Positions 34,922 to 43,534 of a stretch of DNA of 64,000 nt are shown piece after piece. Positions within the stretch are counted from its first letter, which is position 1, and each line of letters starts with the position of its first letter. Position numbers and translations under genes: made by a program. The notes beneath the pieces are model-generated. The model ran no database searches, had not been told where the DNA came from, and worked only from the letters and a program-made list of their open reading frames with translations. Where the stretch lies: the NCBI RefSeq assembly GCF_018863395.1, contig NZ_JAHKRR010000010.1:41398-105397 (forward strand), given 5' to 3'. The DNA comes from Sinomicrobium weinanense. GTDB lineage: Bacteria > Bacteroidota > Bacteroidia > Flavobacteriales > Flavobacteriaceae.

Positions 34922-35989
34922 TCAATTAAAGCCCTGTTTCTCCGCCAAAAACGACCGTACGAAATCGTCGTCGTTCAGCTCCGGATAATCCCGGTATACC
35001 CGGTCGATCTCTTCCAACTGTCCGGGAGACAGCGTTTCATCCGGATTCAGGCACCAAAGCCCTTGCAGGAGCCCCTGCCGCCGGAGTACCTCGTGTATTC
35101 CGGGGATACAACCGTGGAAAGCGTTGGCCGGGTCGAACAATGCCGCATTGACATCTGTTATCCTGACGCCTTTGGTCAGCAATGCCGCGGCTGTTGCTGC
35201 ATCCGGTTGTTGCCGGTAGGCCTTGACTTCATCTAACAGCTCCACAGCTTTCTGCGTCCATACCGCCCAATGCCCCAGCAAGCCGCCCCGGAAACCAACC
35301 TTTACCTGTTGCCCATTTACCGGAAACGTATAGTCCGTCAGCAAATCGGCCACGATATTGTCATCATTGCCCGTGTACATCGCGATCTCCTCCCGCCGTG
35401 GAGAATTGGCCACGGCGCGCATCACATCCAGTGTCTGGTAGCGGTTGAACGATGCACACTTGATGGCTTCCACTCCTTCGATATCCACAAGGGCCCGCCA
35501 GAAATCGTAAGAGAATATCCTTCCTCCGACCGACGGTTGCAGGTAAAATCCAAAGACCGGCATGACCTGTGCCACAGCCGCCGTCCGTTCCAGGACCTGC
35601 GCTTCTGTCCACCCTTGCAGGCCGCCCATGCTCAGCAGGCCGATATCATAACCCAGCCTTGCGGCTATCCTGGCTTCGGATACTGCCTGTTCTGTTGGCC
35701 CACAGATACCGGCAACCTTAATAAACGGCCTGTCTAACGGTGTCCGGTCGATCTCTTCGGCTGCCAGGGCCAATATCTTTTCGAAAAGGCCGATCCCGGG
35801 ATCCCGGATCTCAAACTGGGTGGAATGTACTGCTACGGCCACCCCCCCTGCTCCGCTCTGCATATAATACCGTGTCAATAACCGTTGGCGTTCCTCGTCT
35901 AATGTACGGTTTTCCGTCAGCGCCAACGGGTGGGCGGGGATCACCGTACCGTCCATCAATAAATCCTTGAGTTCTTTGCTTAGTGCCAT
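34922..35989 (-). CDS. dihydrodipicolinate synthase family lyase/dehydratase
   Basis: A 355-residue TIM-barrel class I aldolase family protein. K177 in EGVEAIKCASFNR is the Schiff-base Lys and Y149 in FGFYLQPSV the likely proton-shuttle Tyr. The GTVIPAHPLALTENRTLDEERQRLL N-terminus fits the family. It is longer than DapA (about 295 residues), with an extra C-terminal domain. It probably cleaves or dehydrates a 2-keto-3-deoxy sugar acid rather than making lysine, given the sugar-oxidation neighbours. ATG 35989 shares one base with the upstream stop (TGATG), so translation is coupled to the epimerase-like gene. Substrate not determined. Confidence 0.85.
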   Translation of the reverse strand: MALSKELKDLLMDGTVIPAHPLALTENRTLDEERQRLLTRYYMQSGAGGVAVAVHSTQFEIRDPGIGLFEKILALAAEEIDRTPLDRPFIKVAGICGPTEQAVSEARIAARLGYDIGLLSMGGLQGWTEAQVLERTAAVAQVMPVFGFYLQPSVGGRIFSYDFWRALVDIEGVEAIKCASFNRYQTLDVMRAVANSPRREEIAMYTGNDDNIVADLLTDYTFPVNGQQVKVGFRGGLLGHWAVWTQKAVELLDEVKAYRQQPDAATAAALLTKGVRITDVNAALFDPANAFHGCIPGIHEVLRRQGLLQGLWCLNPDETLSPGQLEEIDRVYRDYPELNDDDFVRSFLAEKQGFN

Positions 35990-37011
35990 CAAAACTGTCC
36001 TTTTCGTTCCTGGAAATGTGTAGGTTTGTTAAGTTGGTCACCACCGTTCAGCAACCATGTTGCCGTAATATCGATGATCTCCCGGATCGTCATTCTGGGA
36101 TAGCCAAACAGCCGGTGACATTCAGAGGCGTTGTTGAGCAAGGCGGTCCCTTCGGCTTCGTATTGAAAAACGGGTTCTTTCTCGAACCGCTTGCCAAATT
36201 CCCTGGCCACCCAGCGTGTTGACAACGTTTCCGGGCCGGTTACGTTCAACACTTTGGCCGGCGAGGCGCAATGCAACAGCGACCTGATGGCAATCTCATT
36301 GGCATCGCCCTGCCAGATAACGTTCACGTTTTCCGTCCGCAGATCTATGGGATTGCCCGCCAATACGGATTTAGCGATCTCCATGATCACTCCGTACCGG
36401 AAATCCACCGCATAGTTGAGGCGGTAGATAAGCATGGGCGTTTGGTTTTTCTTAGAAAAATACTGGAAGATACGTTCCCGGCCCAAACAGGATTGGGCGT
36501 ATTCGCCAATGGGTTCAGGTACGGTGTCTTCGTCCACCCCACCTTCGTTGAGCCGTACAAAAGGCAACACATTGCCTGATGAGAACGCTACGATATTCGA
36601 ATTCCTGAATTTATCGGACACCCGCCCGGGCAGGTAGGTATTCATCGCCCAGGTAAAATCTTCGTTGCCTGTGGTGCCAAACTTATGGCCGGCCAGGTAA
36701 ATGATGTTTTTAACCTCGGGCAATGCCTGGAGGCCGTCATCATTCAGGAGGTCACAGGCCATAGGTATCACGCCGTTGGCTTCTACTTCCCGTTGGGTTT
36801 CGGGCTTACTGAAACGGGAAACTCCGTATACTTTGGTCTCCCTGCCGGCTTCGGCAAGAGCATCAACCAGAAGTTTACCCATGCTCACTCCCATCTTACC
36901 GCCTATGCCCAGCAGCATCACATCCCCTTCCAGTTTTTTTACATCGTCGACCAGGGCGCCCGAAGGACGCGTAAGTGACGCTTCCATTTCTTTTAAGTTC
37001 ATAGTGTTCAT
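35989..37011 (-). CDS. NAD-dependent epimerase/dehydratase family protein
   Basis: A 340-residue Rossmann-fold protein of the extended short-chain dehydrogenase type. The nucleotide-binding turn is VMLLGIGGKMGVSMGKLL (about 31-48). NIIYLAGHKFGTTGNE and NIVAFSSGNVLPF correspond to strands 4 and 5. The usual catalytic Y-x3-K is not evident: the corresponding stretch is PIGEYAQSCLGRERIFQYF, which has Tyr but no Lys four residues later. It may therefore use another residue, or be a dehydrogenase of uncommon type. The TPMLIYRLNYAVDFRYGV segment is typical. It overlaps the Nramp-like gene by 4 bp (ATGA) and is translationally coupled on both sides. Confidence 0.8.
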   Translation of the reverse strand: MNTMNLKEMEASLTRPSGALVDDVKKLEGDVMLLGIGGKMGVSMGKLLVDALAEAGRETKVYGVSRFSKPETQREVEANGVIPMACDLLNDDGLQALPEVKNIIYLAGHKFGTTGNEDFTWAMNTYLPGRVSDKFRNSNIVAFSSGNVLPFVRLNEGGVDEDTVPEPIGEYAQSCLGRERIFQYFSKKNQTPMLIYRLNYAVDFRYGVIMEIAKSVLAGNPIDLRTENVNVIWQGDANEIAIRSLLHCASPAKVLNVTGPETLSTRWVAREFGKRFEKEPVFQYEAEGTALLNNASECHRLFGYPRMTIREIIDITATWLLNGGDQLNKPTHFQERKGQF

Positions 37012-38225
37012 AAAAATAATACGTTGAAATTCGTAATTGCTAAAAATATAACCAGGCAGATACCGATCAACCCGGCTATCCGCTGAAAAGTGTTGTTTTT
37101 CTTATCTCCCATGATCTCTTCGCTATTGCCGATCCAATAAATAGATATCCCGATAAAGGGTACCAGGAAAATCGTGACACTCTGCGCCAGCACGATCAGT
37201 TCCAGGGGGAGTTTCCCGAAGGCAATGGCAATCCCGGCACCGAACAGCATCACCACTGCAATACATATTTTGACCTTTCGGTTGTCCAGACCGTTCGGAA
37301 AGCCCAACGCATCCCCCAACATGGACCCACCCAGGGTTGCATTACCTACCAGCGAGGAAAACGAAGCGCCGAACAGCCCGATAAAGAAGAGGTCACTGGC
37401 CAGGGAGCCGAACAGGGGTTCAAGCGCCATACCCATTTCGGAGGCTGAATTGACCCTGATCCCCTGGGGGTGCAAAACAGTGGCCGCACAGATCAATACC
37501 ACGGCACTCATCAGCCCCAGGATCACGATCCCAATTGTACTGCTGAGCTGGGCATGGTCTTTGGTATCTACGTCCCGCCCCTGGCTCTTCCGTTTTTCCT
37601 GTACCAGATAAGATTGGTAAAAAGCACCTACGAGAGAGAAACACGAGGCGATAAAAGCGATGATGAGCCCTGTTGACCCTTCGGGTATAGACGGTTTGAT
37701 ACCTGAGAATACATCGGAGAGGGCAGGCCGGACAACAATGGCCGTAACCGTAAAACAAAGGAGCATCAGCAGCACCAATGCCAGCATCACTTTTTCCATC
37801 AGCTTGTAAAACGAGCGGAAAAACAGCAACAATATGCCCAATACATTAAAGAGTATAATCCATATCCTGGCATCGGTTTCCGTGGCCTCCCCGATAGCAA
37901 TGCCGAGACCGGTGGAATTGCCGGCCTGGAACGACGTGGCTACCAAAAAAATACCGATACCGATGAACAGGCTCCCGAACTTCCCGGTTTTCTTCCGGAT
38001 AAGGGTCAGCAGGGATTCCCGGTTGCACTGTCCGATACGGGCACTCATATTGGTAAAGATCATCATGAAGAAGATGGCCACGATGATGGTCCAGATCAGC
38101 GAATACGAAAAATCTGCCCCCATTTTGGAGGTGATGGTCATCTTGCTCGGGCCGAATACCAGTGCAGCCGTGATAATACCGGGTCCTAATACGGACAGCC
38201 AGTTGATGTAATTTTTTTTACCCAT
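37008..38225 (-). CDS. Nramp-related transporter lacking canonical metal motifs
   Basis: A 405-residue inner membrane protein with about 11 transmembrane segments and Nramp family order. In canonical Nramp, TM1 has DPGN and TM6 has MPH, which bind the metal. Here TM1 is GPGIITAALVFGPSKMT (14-30), with GPSK in the DPGN place. The TM6 region is CFSLVGAFYQSYLVQEK (195-211), without MPH. Divalent metal transport is therefore doubtful; import of an organic acid or sugar acid is an inference from the neighbours. It is coupled by overlaps to the sorbosone dehydrogenase gene (TAATG) and the epimerase-like gene. Confidence 0.82.
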   Translation of the reverse strand: MGKKNYINWLSVLGPGIITAALVFGPSKMTITSKMGADFSYSLIWTIIVAIFFMMIFTNMSARIGQCNRESLLTLIRKKTGKFGSLFIGIGIFLVATSFQAGNSTGLGIAIGEATETDARIWIILFNVLGILLLFFRSFYKLMEKVMLALVLLMLLCFTVTAIVVRPALSDVFSGIKPSIPEGSTGLIIAFIASCFSLVGAFYQSYLVQEKRKSQGRDVDTKDHAQLSSTIGIVILGLMSAVVLICAATVLHPQGIRVNSASEMGMALEPLFGSLASDLFFIGLFGASFSSLVGNATLGGSMLGDALGFPNGLDNRKVKICIAVVMLFGAGIAIAFGKLPLELIVLAQSVTIFLVPFIGISIYWIGNSEEIMGDKKNNTFQRIAGLIGICLVIFLAITNFNVLFL

Positions 38226-39757
38226 TAATCTGTTGTTCTATGATTGGTTACTTCTTTGGTTTGGATCAAACGGCCATTACCGAATTCCGTGTTGACATAG
38301 TTGATGATGGCCGATAGTTCTTCGTCTTTCAGAAAGGAAAAACTGGCCATGGGCTGGTTGTACCGGACACCTCCGATCGGTTCTTTTCCGTCCGTTCCGT
38401 TCAGCAGGACACCGATAAATGCTGCCGTATTGTTTATTCTTCGCGAACCTTTCAGGGGCGGGAAATTGCCCGCTATGCCCAGGCCGTCCGGCTTATGGCA
38501 AGATGCACAATAGTTTTTGTAGAGCGCCGCCCCGTCCAGGGTCCCGGTTTCTTCCTGCACATCTTCTTCGATATACGCCCAGCCCCCGGGAATATCTGAT
38601 GTTGTCCGGATACGCAAAATCCGGTCGTCCGTCTTTAAGGGGAAGCCTGGTTGCGGGTTCCAATCCCGGTTGCTCGTGGATATGTACACATCGCCGTTGG
38701 GGGCGGCCAGCACGTCCCGGATACGGCCGTACCGATCAGAAAAATAAACCTTTTCCCCACTTATTGCAGTGTGGTCTTCATTCAGCGACAATACCCGAAG
38801 GGTCTGGCTTTTGAGGGTACCCAGCAACAAGGTGTTTTTCCATTCGGGGATACGGCTGTGTTCGTAATAAGCCAATCCTGCCGGGGCAACGACCGGCGTC
38901 CATGATCTGATGGGCTCTGTAAGGCGGATGCTGTCGGTAATGGCCAGCTCTTCCGGTGTGTCGTGTATGCCTTCGGCAAGCGGCCACCCGTAGTTGTGCA
39001 GCGGCCGGATGAGGTTGATCTCATCCTCAATGGCATCGCCGTGTTCGGATGTAAAGATGTTGCCCTGCCCATCCATGGTGAGGCCCTGCATGTTACGGAA
39101 GCCCCATGCATACACATAGCTGCCGGGTATGGGGTTGTCTGCCGGGATACCTCCATCCATATCCAGGCGGAGGATTTTCCCGTTGAGCGTGGTGGAATCC
39201 TGCGCCTGGGTATTATCGGCCACATCGCCCGTTGCCCAGTAGATGATGTCCCGGTCGTCTATGATTACCCGTGCGCCATTGTGCCCGAGATATCCCCTGA
39301 CCGCCAACAGTTTTTTGGGATCCTTCAATGTATCGCCCGTATAGGTATACCGTACCAGGTTGGATACAATCTTTTCGCCTTCCTCCGTTGTGTAGTTCAA
39401 CACCACATAAGGATCTGTTTCCCCGGTCTTTTGTATGGCAATATCCAGCAGTCCCGGCGTCCGTTTATGGAACACGCCTTCCAGCTTCAGCAGTATCGAT
39501 ACCACTCCTGTCGCCAGGTCCAGTTGTTTCACCGTACCTGTTATTTCCGTAAATACAATTTTATTATCCACATAATCCATTCCCCACGGTACATGCAGCC
39601 CATCGGCTACCGTGGCCACTTCGAGGTAAGCCTCTTCATTGAGCTTTACATAATCAACTGTCTCTATCCTGAAAGTGTCCCGGGTTTGAGTTTGGCAGGA
39701 TACCAAACCGATGAAAAGCAAAAAAGCAAGGTGTTTCCTGATTCGGTTCACGATCAT
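38225..39757 (-). CDS. sorbosone dehydrogenase-like PQQ/quinoprotein fused to cytochrome c
   Basis: A 510-residue lipoprotein. Start ATG 39757 gives MIVNRIRKHLAFLLFIGLVSC with lipobox and overlaps the GMC stop by 4 bp; an upstream frame to 39889 only adds sequence inside the GMC gene. The first part is a six-bladed propeller of the glucose/sorbosone dehydrogenase family: LHVPWGMDY, GYLGHNGARVIIDD, YAWGFRNMQGL and HNYGWPLAEG. The C-terminal cytochrome c has CASCH (heme attachment) and a likely axial Met in QPMASFSFLKDEE. It probably accepts electrons from, or works alongside, the GMC oxidase in the periplasm. Confidence 0.88.
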   Translation of the reverse strand: MIVNRIRKHLAFLLFIGLVSCQTQTRDTFRIETVDYVKLNEEAYLEVATVADGLHVPWGMDYVDNKIVFTEITGTVKQLDLATGVVSILLKLEGVFHKRTPGLLDIAIQKTGETDPYVVLNYTTEEGEKIVSNLVRYTYTGDTLKDPKKLLAVRGYLGHNGARVIIDDRDIIYWATGDVADNTQAQDSTTLNGKILRLDMDGGIPADNPIPGSYVYAWGFRNMQGLTMDGQGNIFTSEHGDAIEDEINLIRPLHNYGWPLAEGIHDTPEELAITDSIRLTEPIRSWTPVVAPAGLAYYEHSRIPEWKNTLLLGTLKSQTLRVLSLNEDHTAISGEKVYFSDRYGRIRDVLAAPNGDVYISTSNRDWNPQPGFPLKTDDRILRIRTTSDIPGGWAYIEEDVQEETGTLDGAALYKNYCASCHKPDGLGIAGNFPPLKGSRRINNTAAFIGVLLNGTDGKEPIGGVRYNQPMASFSFLKDEELSAIINYVNTEFGNGRLIQTKEVTNHRTTD

Positions 39758-41460
39758 AATACTCCTTCTTTTAGTTGTTCCATGGCATAATTCGCTGCCC
39801 TGGCCGTAAGTGCCATAAAGGTCAACGACGGGTTTTGATTGCCCACACTGCTCATACAGGCGCCATCGGTTACGAATACATTTTTGCACAGGTGTAGTTG
39901 GTTATGCGCATTCAACAGGGACGTATCGGGGTCACGCCCCATACGTACTCCCCCGACATCGTGGACTTCCAGCCCGGGTTGCCGGCCAAAGGCCTCATGC
40001 CGGTCTGTCGTTTGGATGTTTTTCGCCCCGGCTTTTTCCAGCATGGCCGTACCTTCGGCCCAAAAATCTTCCATCATGGCCACATCGTTTTCCGTATAGC
40101 CGATAGACGTGATCAATTGGGGCAAACCGTACTTATCCTGTTTATCCTTACTTAGCCGTACATGGTTTTCATGGATCGGGATCACTTCGCCCTGCATCAT
40201 CATTGATACCTTCCAGCTTCCCGGCAGGGTCAGTGCATCCTTGAACGCTGCACCGAGGGTTTCTTCGGTGCCCTGCCCCCTTTTCCGGGAAGCCGAAAAG
40301 GCTATCATATACGAGCCCATGAAACGAGGTTCAGGGTGATGGATATTCTTAAAAGCGGGCATAAATACCTGCGTGGGCCTGCGGCCATAGTAATAGGAAT
40401 CTTCATAGCCCGGAAAATCAGCCGTAATTTGCCCCCTGTAATTGTGGAAAGTGACAAACCGCCCCAACAGGCCGTTGTCATTGCCCAGGCCATTCGGGAA
40501 CCGTTCGGACCGGGAGTTCATCAGGATGAGGTTGGTATTGAGCGTGGCTGCATTCAGGAAAATAACCTTTGCCCGGTAGATCTTTCCGGATTTGTCATGG
40601 GTGCTGATGGTACGGACACCAGTGGCCCGTTTGTTCGTTTCGTCGTATTCAACCGATTCTACGATGGTATCGGTTACGATGGTCAGGTTGCCGGTTTTAC
40701 GGGCATGGGGAATGGTGGAGGAATTGGAGCTGAAATAAGCGCCAAACGGGCATCCCCTTGAACACAGCGAGCGGGCCATGCATTTGTTCCTTCCCTGCTC
40801 ACGTTGTATTTCCGCAAGTTCCGCCAGGTTGGCACAGCGCCCGATGATGGCTTTTCGGTCGGTATAATTTGCATCGATGCTATCGGCAATGGCCCGCTCC
40901 ACGCGGTTCATCTCAAAGGAGCCGACTACTTCGCTATCGGGCAGGTTCGGAATGCCGTCGCGGTTGCCGGCAATACCCACAAAACGTTCCACATGGCTGT
41001 ACCAGGGCGCCAGTTCTGCATAGCGGATAGGCCAGTCTGTCCCATAACCGTATTTTTTTGGCGCTTCAAACTCGAAATCGCTCCACCGCTGGGTTTGCCG
41101 GGCCCATAACAGTGACTTGCCGCCAAGCTGGTAGCCCCTGATCCAGTAGAATGGTTTTTCCTGTATAAATTCCTGGTCGTCGTCGTTGATATAGAAATGC
41201 CGGGTAGATTCATTATAGGCATAATGCCTGCTGATCAGCCGGTTTTCGGTTTTGTCGCGCATGGTTTTCCGGTTGCGGTGCTCGAATTCCCAGGGGTGCT
41301 TACTGGCCGTGGGGTAGTCCTTGATATGCTCCACCATCCGTCCGCGCTCGATCAATAAGGTCTTAAACCCCTTCTCGGTAAACTCTTTGGCTGCCCAGCC
41401 ACCACTGATACCCGATCCCACAACGATTACGTCATATGTATTTTCCTGTATTGCTTCCAT
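39754..41460 (-). CDS. GMC family oxidoreductase (sugar dehydrogenase large subunit)
   Basis: A 568-residue FAD enzyme. The dinucleotide-binding motif is VVGSGISGG (14-21). H500 in HDVGGVRMG and N543 in GNQNPSLTF are the expected catalytic His/Asn pair of GMC enzymes. Three Cys (C227, C233, C237, in NKCMARSLCSRGCPFG) resemble the iron-sulfur ligands of FAD-glucose and fructose dehydrogenase large subunits. There is no signal peptide, which fits piggy-back Tat export with the adjacent subunit 3. The reaction is oxidation of a sugar or glycoside hydroxyl; the position is not evident. Confidence 0.9.
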   Translation of the reverse strand: MEAIQENTYDVIVVGSGISGGWAAKEFTEKGFKTLLIERGRMVEHIKDYPTASKHPWEFEHRNRKTMRDKTENRLISRHYAYNESTRHFYINDDDQEFIQEKPFYWIRGYQLGGKSLLWARQTQRWSDFEFEAPKKYGYGTDWPIRYAELAPWYSHVERFVGIAGNRDGIPNLPDSEVVGSFEMNRVERAIADSIDANYTDRKAIIGRCANLAELAEIQREQGRNKCMARSLCSRGCPFGAYFSSNSSTIPHARKTGNLTIVTDTIVESVEYDETNKRATGVRTISTHDKSGKIYRAKVIFLNAATLNTNLILMNSRSERFPNGLGNDNGLLGRFVTFHNYRGQITADFPGYEDSYYYGRRPTQVFMPAFKNIHHPEPRFMGSYMIAFSASRKRGQGTEETLGAAFKDALTLPGSWKVSMMMQGEVIPIHENHVRLSKDKQDKYGLPQLITSIGYTENDVAMMEDFWAEGTAMLEKAGAKNIQTTDRHEAFGRQPGLEVHDVGGVRMGRDPDTSLLNAHNQLHLCKNVFVTDGACMSSVGNQNPSLTFMALTARAANYAMEQLKEGVL

Positions 41461-41508
41461 TTTATGAAGTCGTTTAAACTTTTACACTGTCTAACTTTAA
41501 ACCTTCAA

Positions 41509-42078
41509 CTAAATCGCCCAGGCCTTATCGCCCTTCTTATAGGGATAGTCACCAATGTATTTTCCTGGTACCGGCACATAGCGTAGCGCCCTGGTCGCCC
41601 CAAGTTCAGAGGTAAAATAACCGAGCAGGGTGATTTGTTTGAGCATAAAAAAGTAATGGTTGAGATCTGCCTTCTTTTTATTTTGCTGGTGTTCCCTGGC
41701 CTCTTTGTCTATTTCGGTCAGCAGTTCGGTACGTTCATCCGCTTCCAGTTTGCGGAAAGCACGGTGGAATTTCGCCTTTGCGGCGTCTTCCAGCTTGCCG
41801 AGCCCCTCCACAAATACCTTTTGGTCTTCAGGAGGATAACAGTCGCGCACCATTACCGGGATAAACCCGCCCACACCTGCTTCTTTAGCCCCCGGGCTGC
41901 TTGTGGGAGGCAGGATCGTATCTGCCACATCACCGAGGAAATCGATGATATCGGGTTCGAACAGGCTTTCCACATTTTTTGTAGCCTTACGGGTACAGCC
42001 TGTCAAAAACAGGTTGGCACCGATAACGGTCCCGCCCATAACCCATGCAACCCTGGCTATAGCATCTCTCCTGTTCAT
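41509..42078 (-). CDS. gluconate 2-dehydrogenase subunit 3-like protein with Tat signal
   Basis: A 189-residue small subunit. MNRRDAIARVAWVMGGTVIGANLFLTGC has a twin-Arg start and a lipobox Cys, so it is likely exported by Tat as a lipoprotein, carrying the GMC subunit. The family signature follows: VADTILPPTSSPGAKEAGVGGFIPVMVRDCY and a helical body ending in GYFTSELGATRALRYVPVPGKYIGDYPY. In known enzymes this gamma subunit is needed for export and maturation of the flavoprotein. It lies 48 bp before the GMC gene in the same direction. Confidence 0.9.
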   Translation of the reverse strand: MNRRDAIARVAWVMGGTVIGANLFLTGCTRKATKNVESLFEPDIIDFLGDVADTILPPTSSPGAKEAGVGGFIPVMVRDCYPPEDQKVFVEGLGKLEDAAKAKFHRAFRKLEADERTELLTEIDKEAREHQQNKKKADLNHYFFMLKQITLLGYFTSELGATRALRYVPVPGKYIGDYPYKKGDKAWAI

Positions 42079-42095
42079 GTTATATGTCTTTTTAA

Positions 42096-43511
42096 TTAAA
42101 TTTGTTTAGCATTCGTCGTATCTTGTTGATCTCCATCGGCAAGCTGTTCATAATAGGGCGATGCAGTGAACATGCCGCCGGCAACAGCATAGAATTGTTC
42201 ATCCAGTTCAAATACGCCATCGGTTACCTGTGTCCAGCCGGCGCCCGCACAGGGATGCCTTCCTTTCATGGCTAACCAATTCGAATAGTTCATATCCCCG
42301 TTTGTTTCCATCATACCCATTCCCAGGCCAGGGAAAGGGGGCAGCGATGCGGCCACATGTTTGTTCCAGTCCACCAATATGGGGTTTACTGTCAGGTCGG
42401 CACAGAAACAGGGGATACGGTGTTCATGGGCCACCTGCACGATCTTCAGCGTTTCGCTCAGTGTTTTGGCAATTGGTTTCAGTACAAAGGCACCATAGCC
42501 CAGTTTTATTTTCTTTTTAGCGTCATCTGCCGTATGTATGCTCTCATCGGCAGCGATGATCACCCCGAGGTCTGACACGTTTTCTTTGTTTTCCCCGGTA
42601 AAGGGTTCTTCATATAGCAGAATGTGCTCAAAGGCTCCTATTTTCCTGGCATGGTCAAGATAGCCCCGGAGTGAGCTTTTACGGGTATAACGCCCATTGG
42701 CGTCCATGGTGTAATACACCTTTCCGGTACTGGTCCGGCCGGTCTTTATGTTTTTTAACACCTCATGTATTTCAGACAGGCGTTCCTTATCCTTTTGAAG
42801 CATCTCTTCCTCAGTGCCGGGCTGGCCGGTCTTGATCTTGAACACCAGATAACCTTCTTCCGCCGCCCGGCGGATGGAGGACAGGGCCATACCATAGGAA
42901 ACCTGGTACATCACCGCCACCTTATCATTCCGGTGGGAAAGTGCCTTTCTGTAGGCCGATGGCAGGATTTTCCGGAAACCGGATGCTCCCTGTTCTTTGG
43001 CATAGAGCATCCACAGGGCATTGTCTACGCTCACCAGGGCATTATATACAAAATTAATGTTCAAATCAGGGCGTCCGGTGAGCCGTTTCCCCTCCTCATG
43101 TACTTCGGGAAGCATATGATCTAACGCCGCTACGGGGTTTTCAAAGGAATGCCCTGCCAGCATATCCAATGCTTTATTGGCCAGTACGTACATCAGTGCA
43201 TTACCGCCTGCTTCAGAGGTCGAGGCAAACACATTGGCATCCCCGTACAGCACACTCTGTGTGGCCAGGCCAACACCTGTATGTTCATTAGGGCCTTTCA
43301 ATTGTGTGGCCACTTGCCAGAGCTCCGTGAGGTACCCCCCTTTAAAACCGAACGGATACCGGAGTTTTTCCCGTTCGAAGTTTGATGTTGCATTGACAAT
43401 CGTCAGTTGGTTTGCTGTCCCGTCCATATTATTCAGATTAGCGTATCCCTGTAACAGGCTCATAGAAGCGACCTCCAGGCTACCCTGTTTTAAAAAACAC
43501 CTTCTATCCAT
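42096..43511 (-). CDS. enolase-superfamily dehydratase/racemase, exported type
   Basis: A 471-residue enzyme with a Tat-like N-terminus (MDRRCFLKQGSLEVAS). The mandelate racemase/muconate lactonising barrel has its catalytic set: KIK at K225/K227, metal ligands D270, E301 or E302, and D322/E323 (ADES), and K345 in FVLKP. The family removes a proton alpha to a carboxylate, so it could dehydrate or epimerise the sugar acid made by the GMC/sorbosone-type oxidases. A dipeptide epimerase role is the alternative. It lies 17 bp from the subunit 3 gene and 23 bp from the esterase gene, so one transcript is likely. Confidence 0.87.
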   Translation of the reverse strand: MDRRCFLKQGSLEVASMSLLQGYANLNNMDGTANQLTIVNATSNFEREKLRYPFGFKGGYLTELWQVATQLKGPNEHTGVGLATQSVLYGDANVFASTSEAGGNALMYVLANKALDMLAGHSFENPVAALDHMLPEVHEEGKRLTGRPDLNINFVYNALVSVDNALWMLYAKEQGASGFRKILPSAYRKALSHRNDKVAVMYQVSYGMALSSIRRAAEEGYLVFKIKTGQPGTEEEMLQKDKERLSEIHEVLKNIKTGRTSTGKVYYTMDANGRYTRKSSLRGYLDHARKIGAFEHILLYEEPFTGENKENVSDLGVIIAADESIHTADDAKKKIKLGYGAFVLKPIAKTLSETLKIVQVAHEHRIPCFCADLTVNPILVDWNKHVAASLPPFPGLGMGMMETNGDMNYSNWLAMKGRHPCAGAGWTQVTDGVFELDEQFYAVAGGMFTASPYYEQLADGDQQDTTNAKQI

Positions 43512-43534
43512 TATTTCATTGTCATCCGAGTTCG

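Noticed and set aside
37008-38225. Straightforward manganese/iron transporter annotation
   Set aside because: The metal-binding DPGN and MPH motifs are absent, so only family membership can be stated.
39758-39889. Upstream extension of the sorbosone dehydrogenase gene
   Set aside because: Lies within the GMC gene, and the lipoprotein signal starts at 39757.
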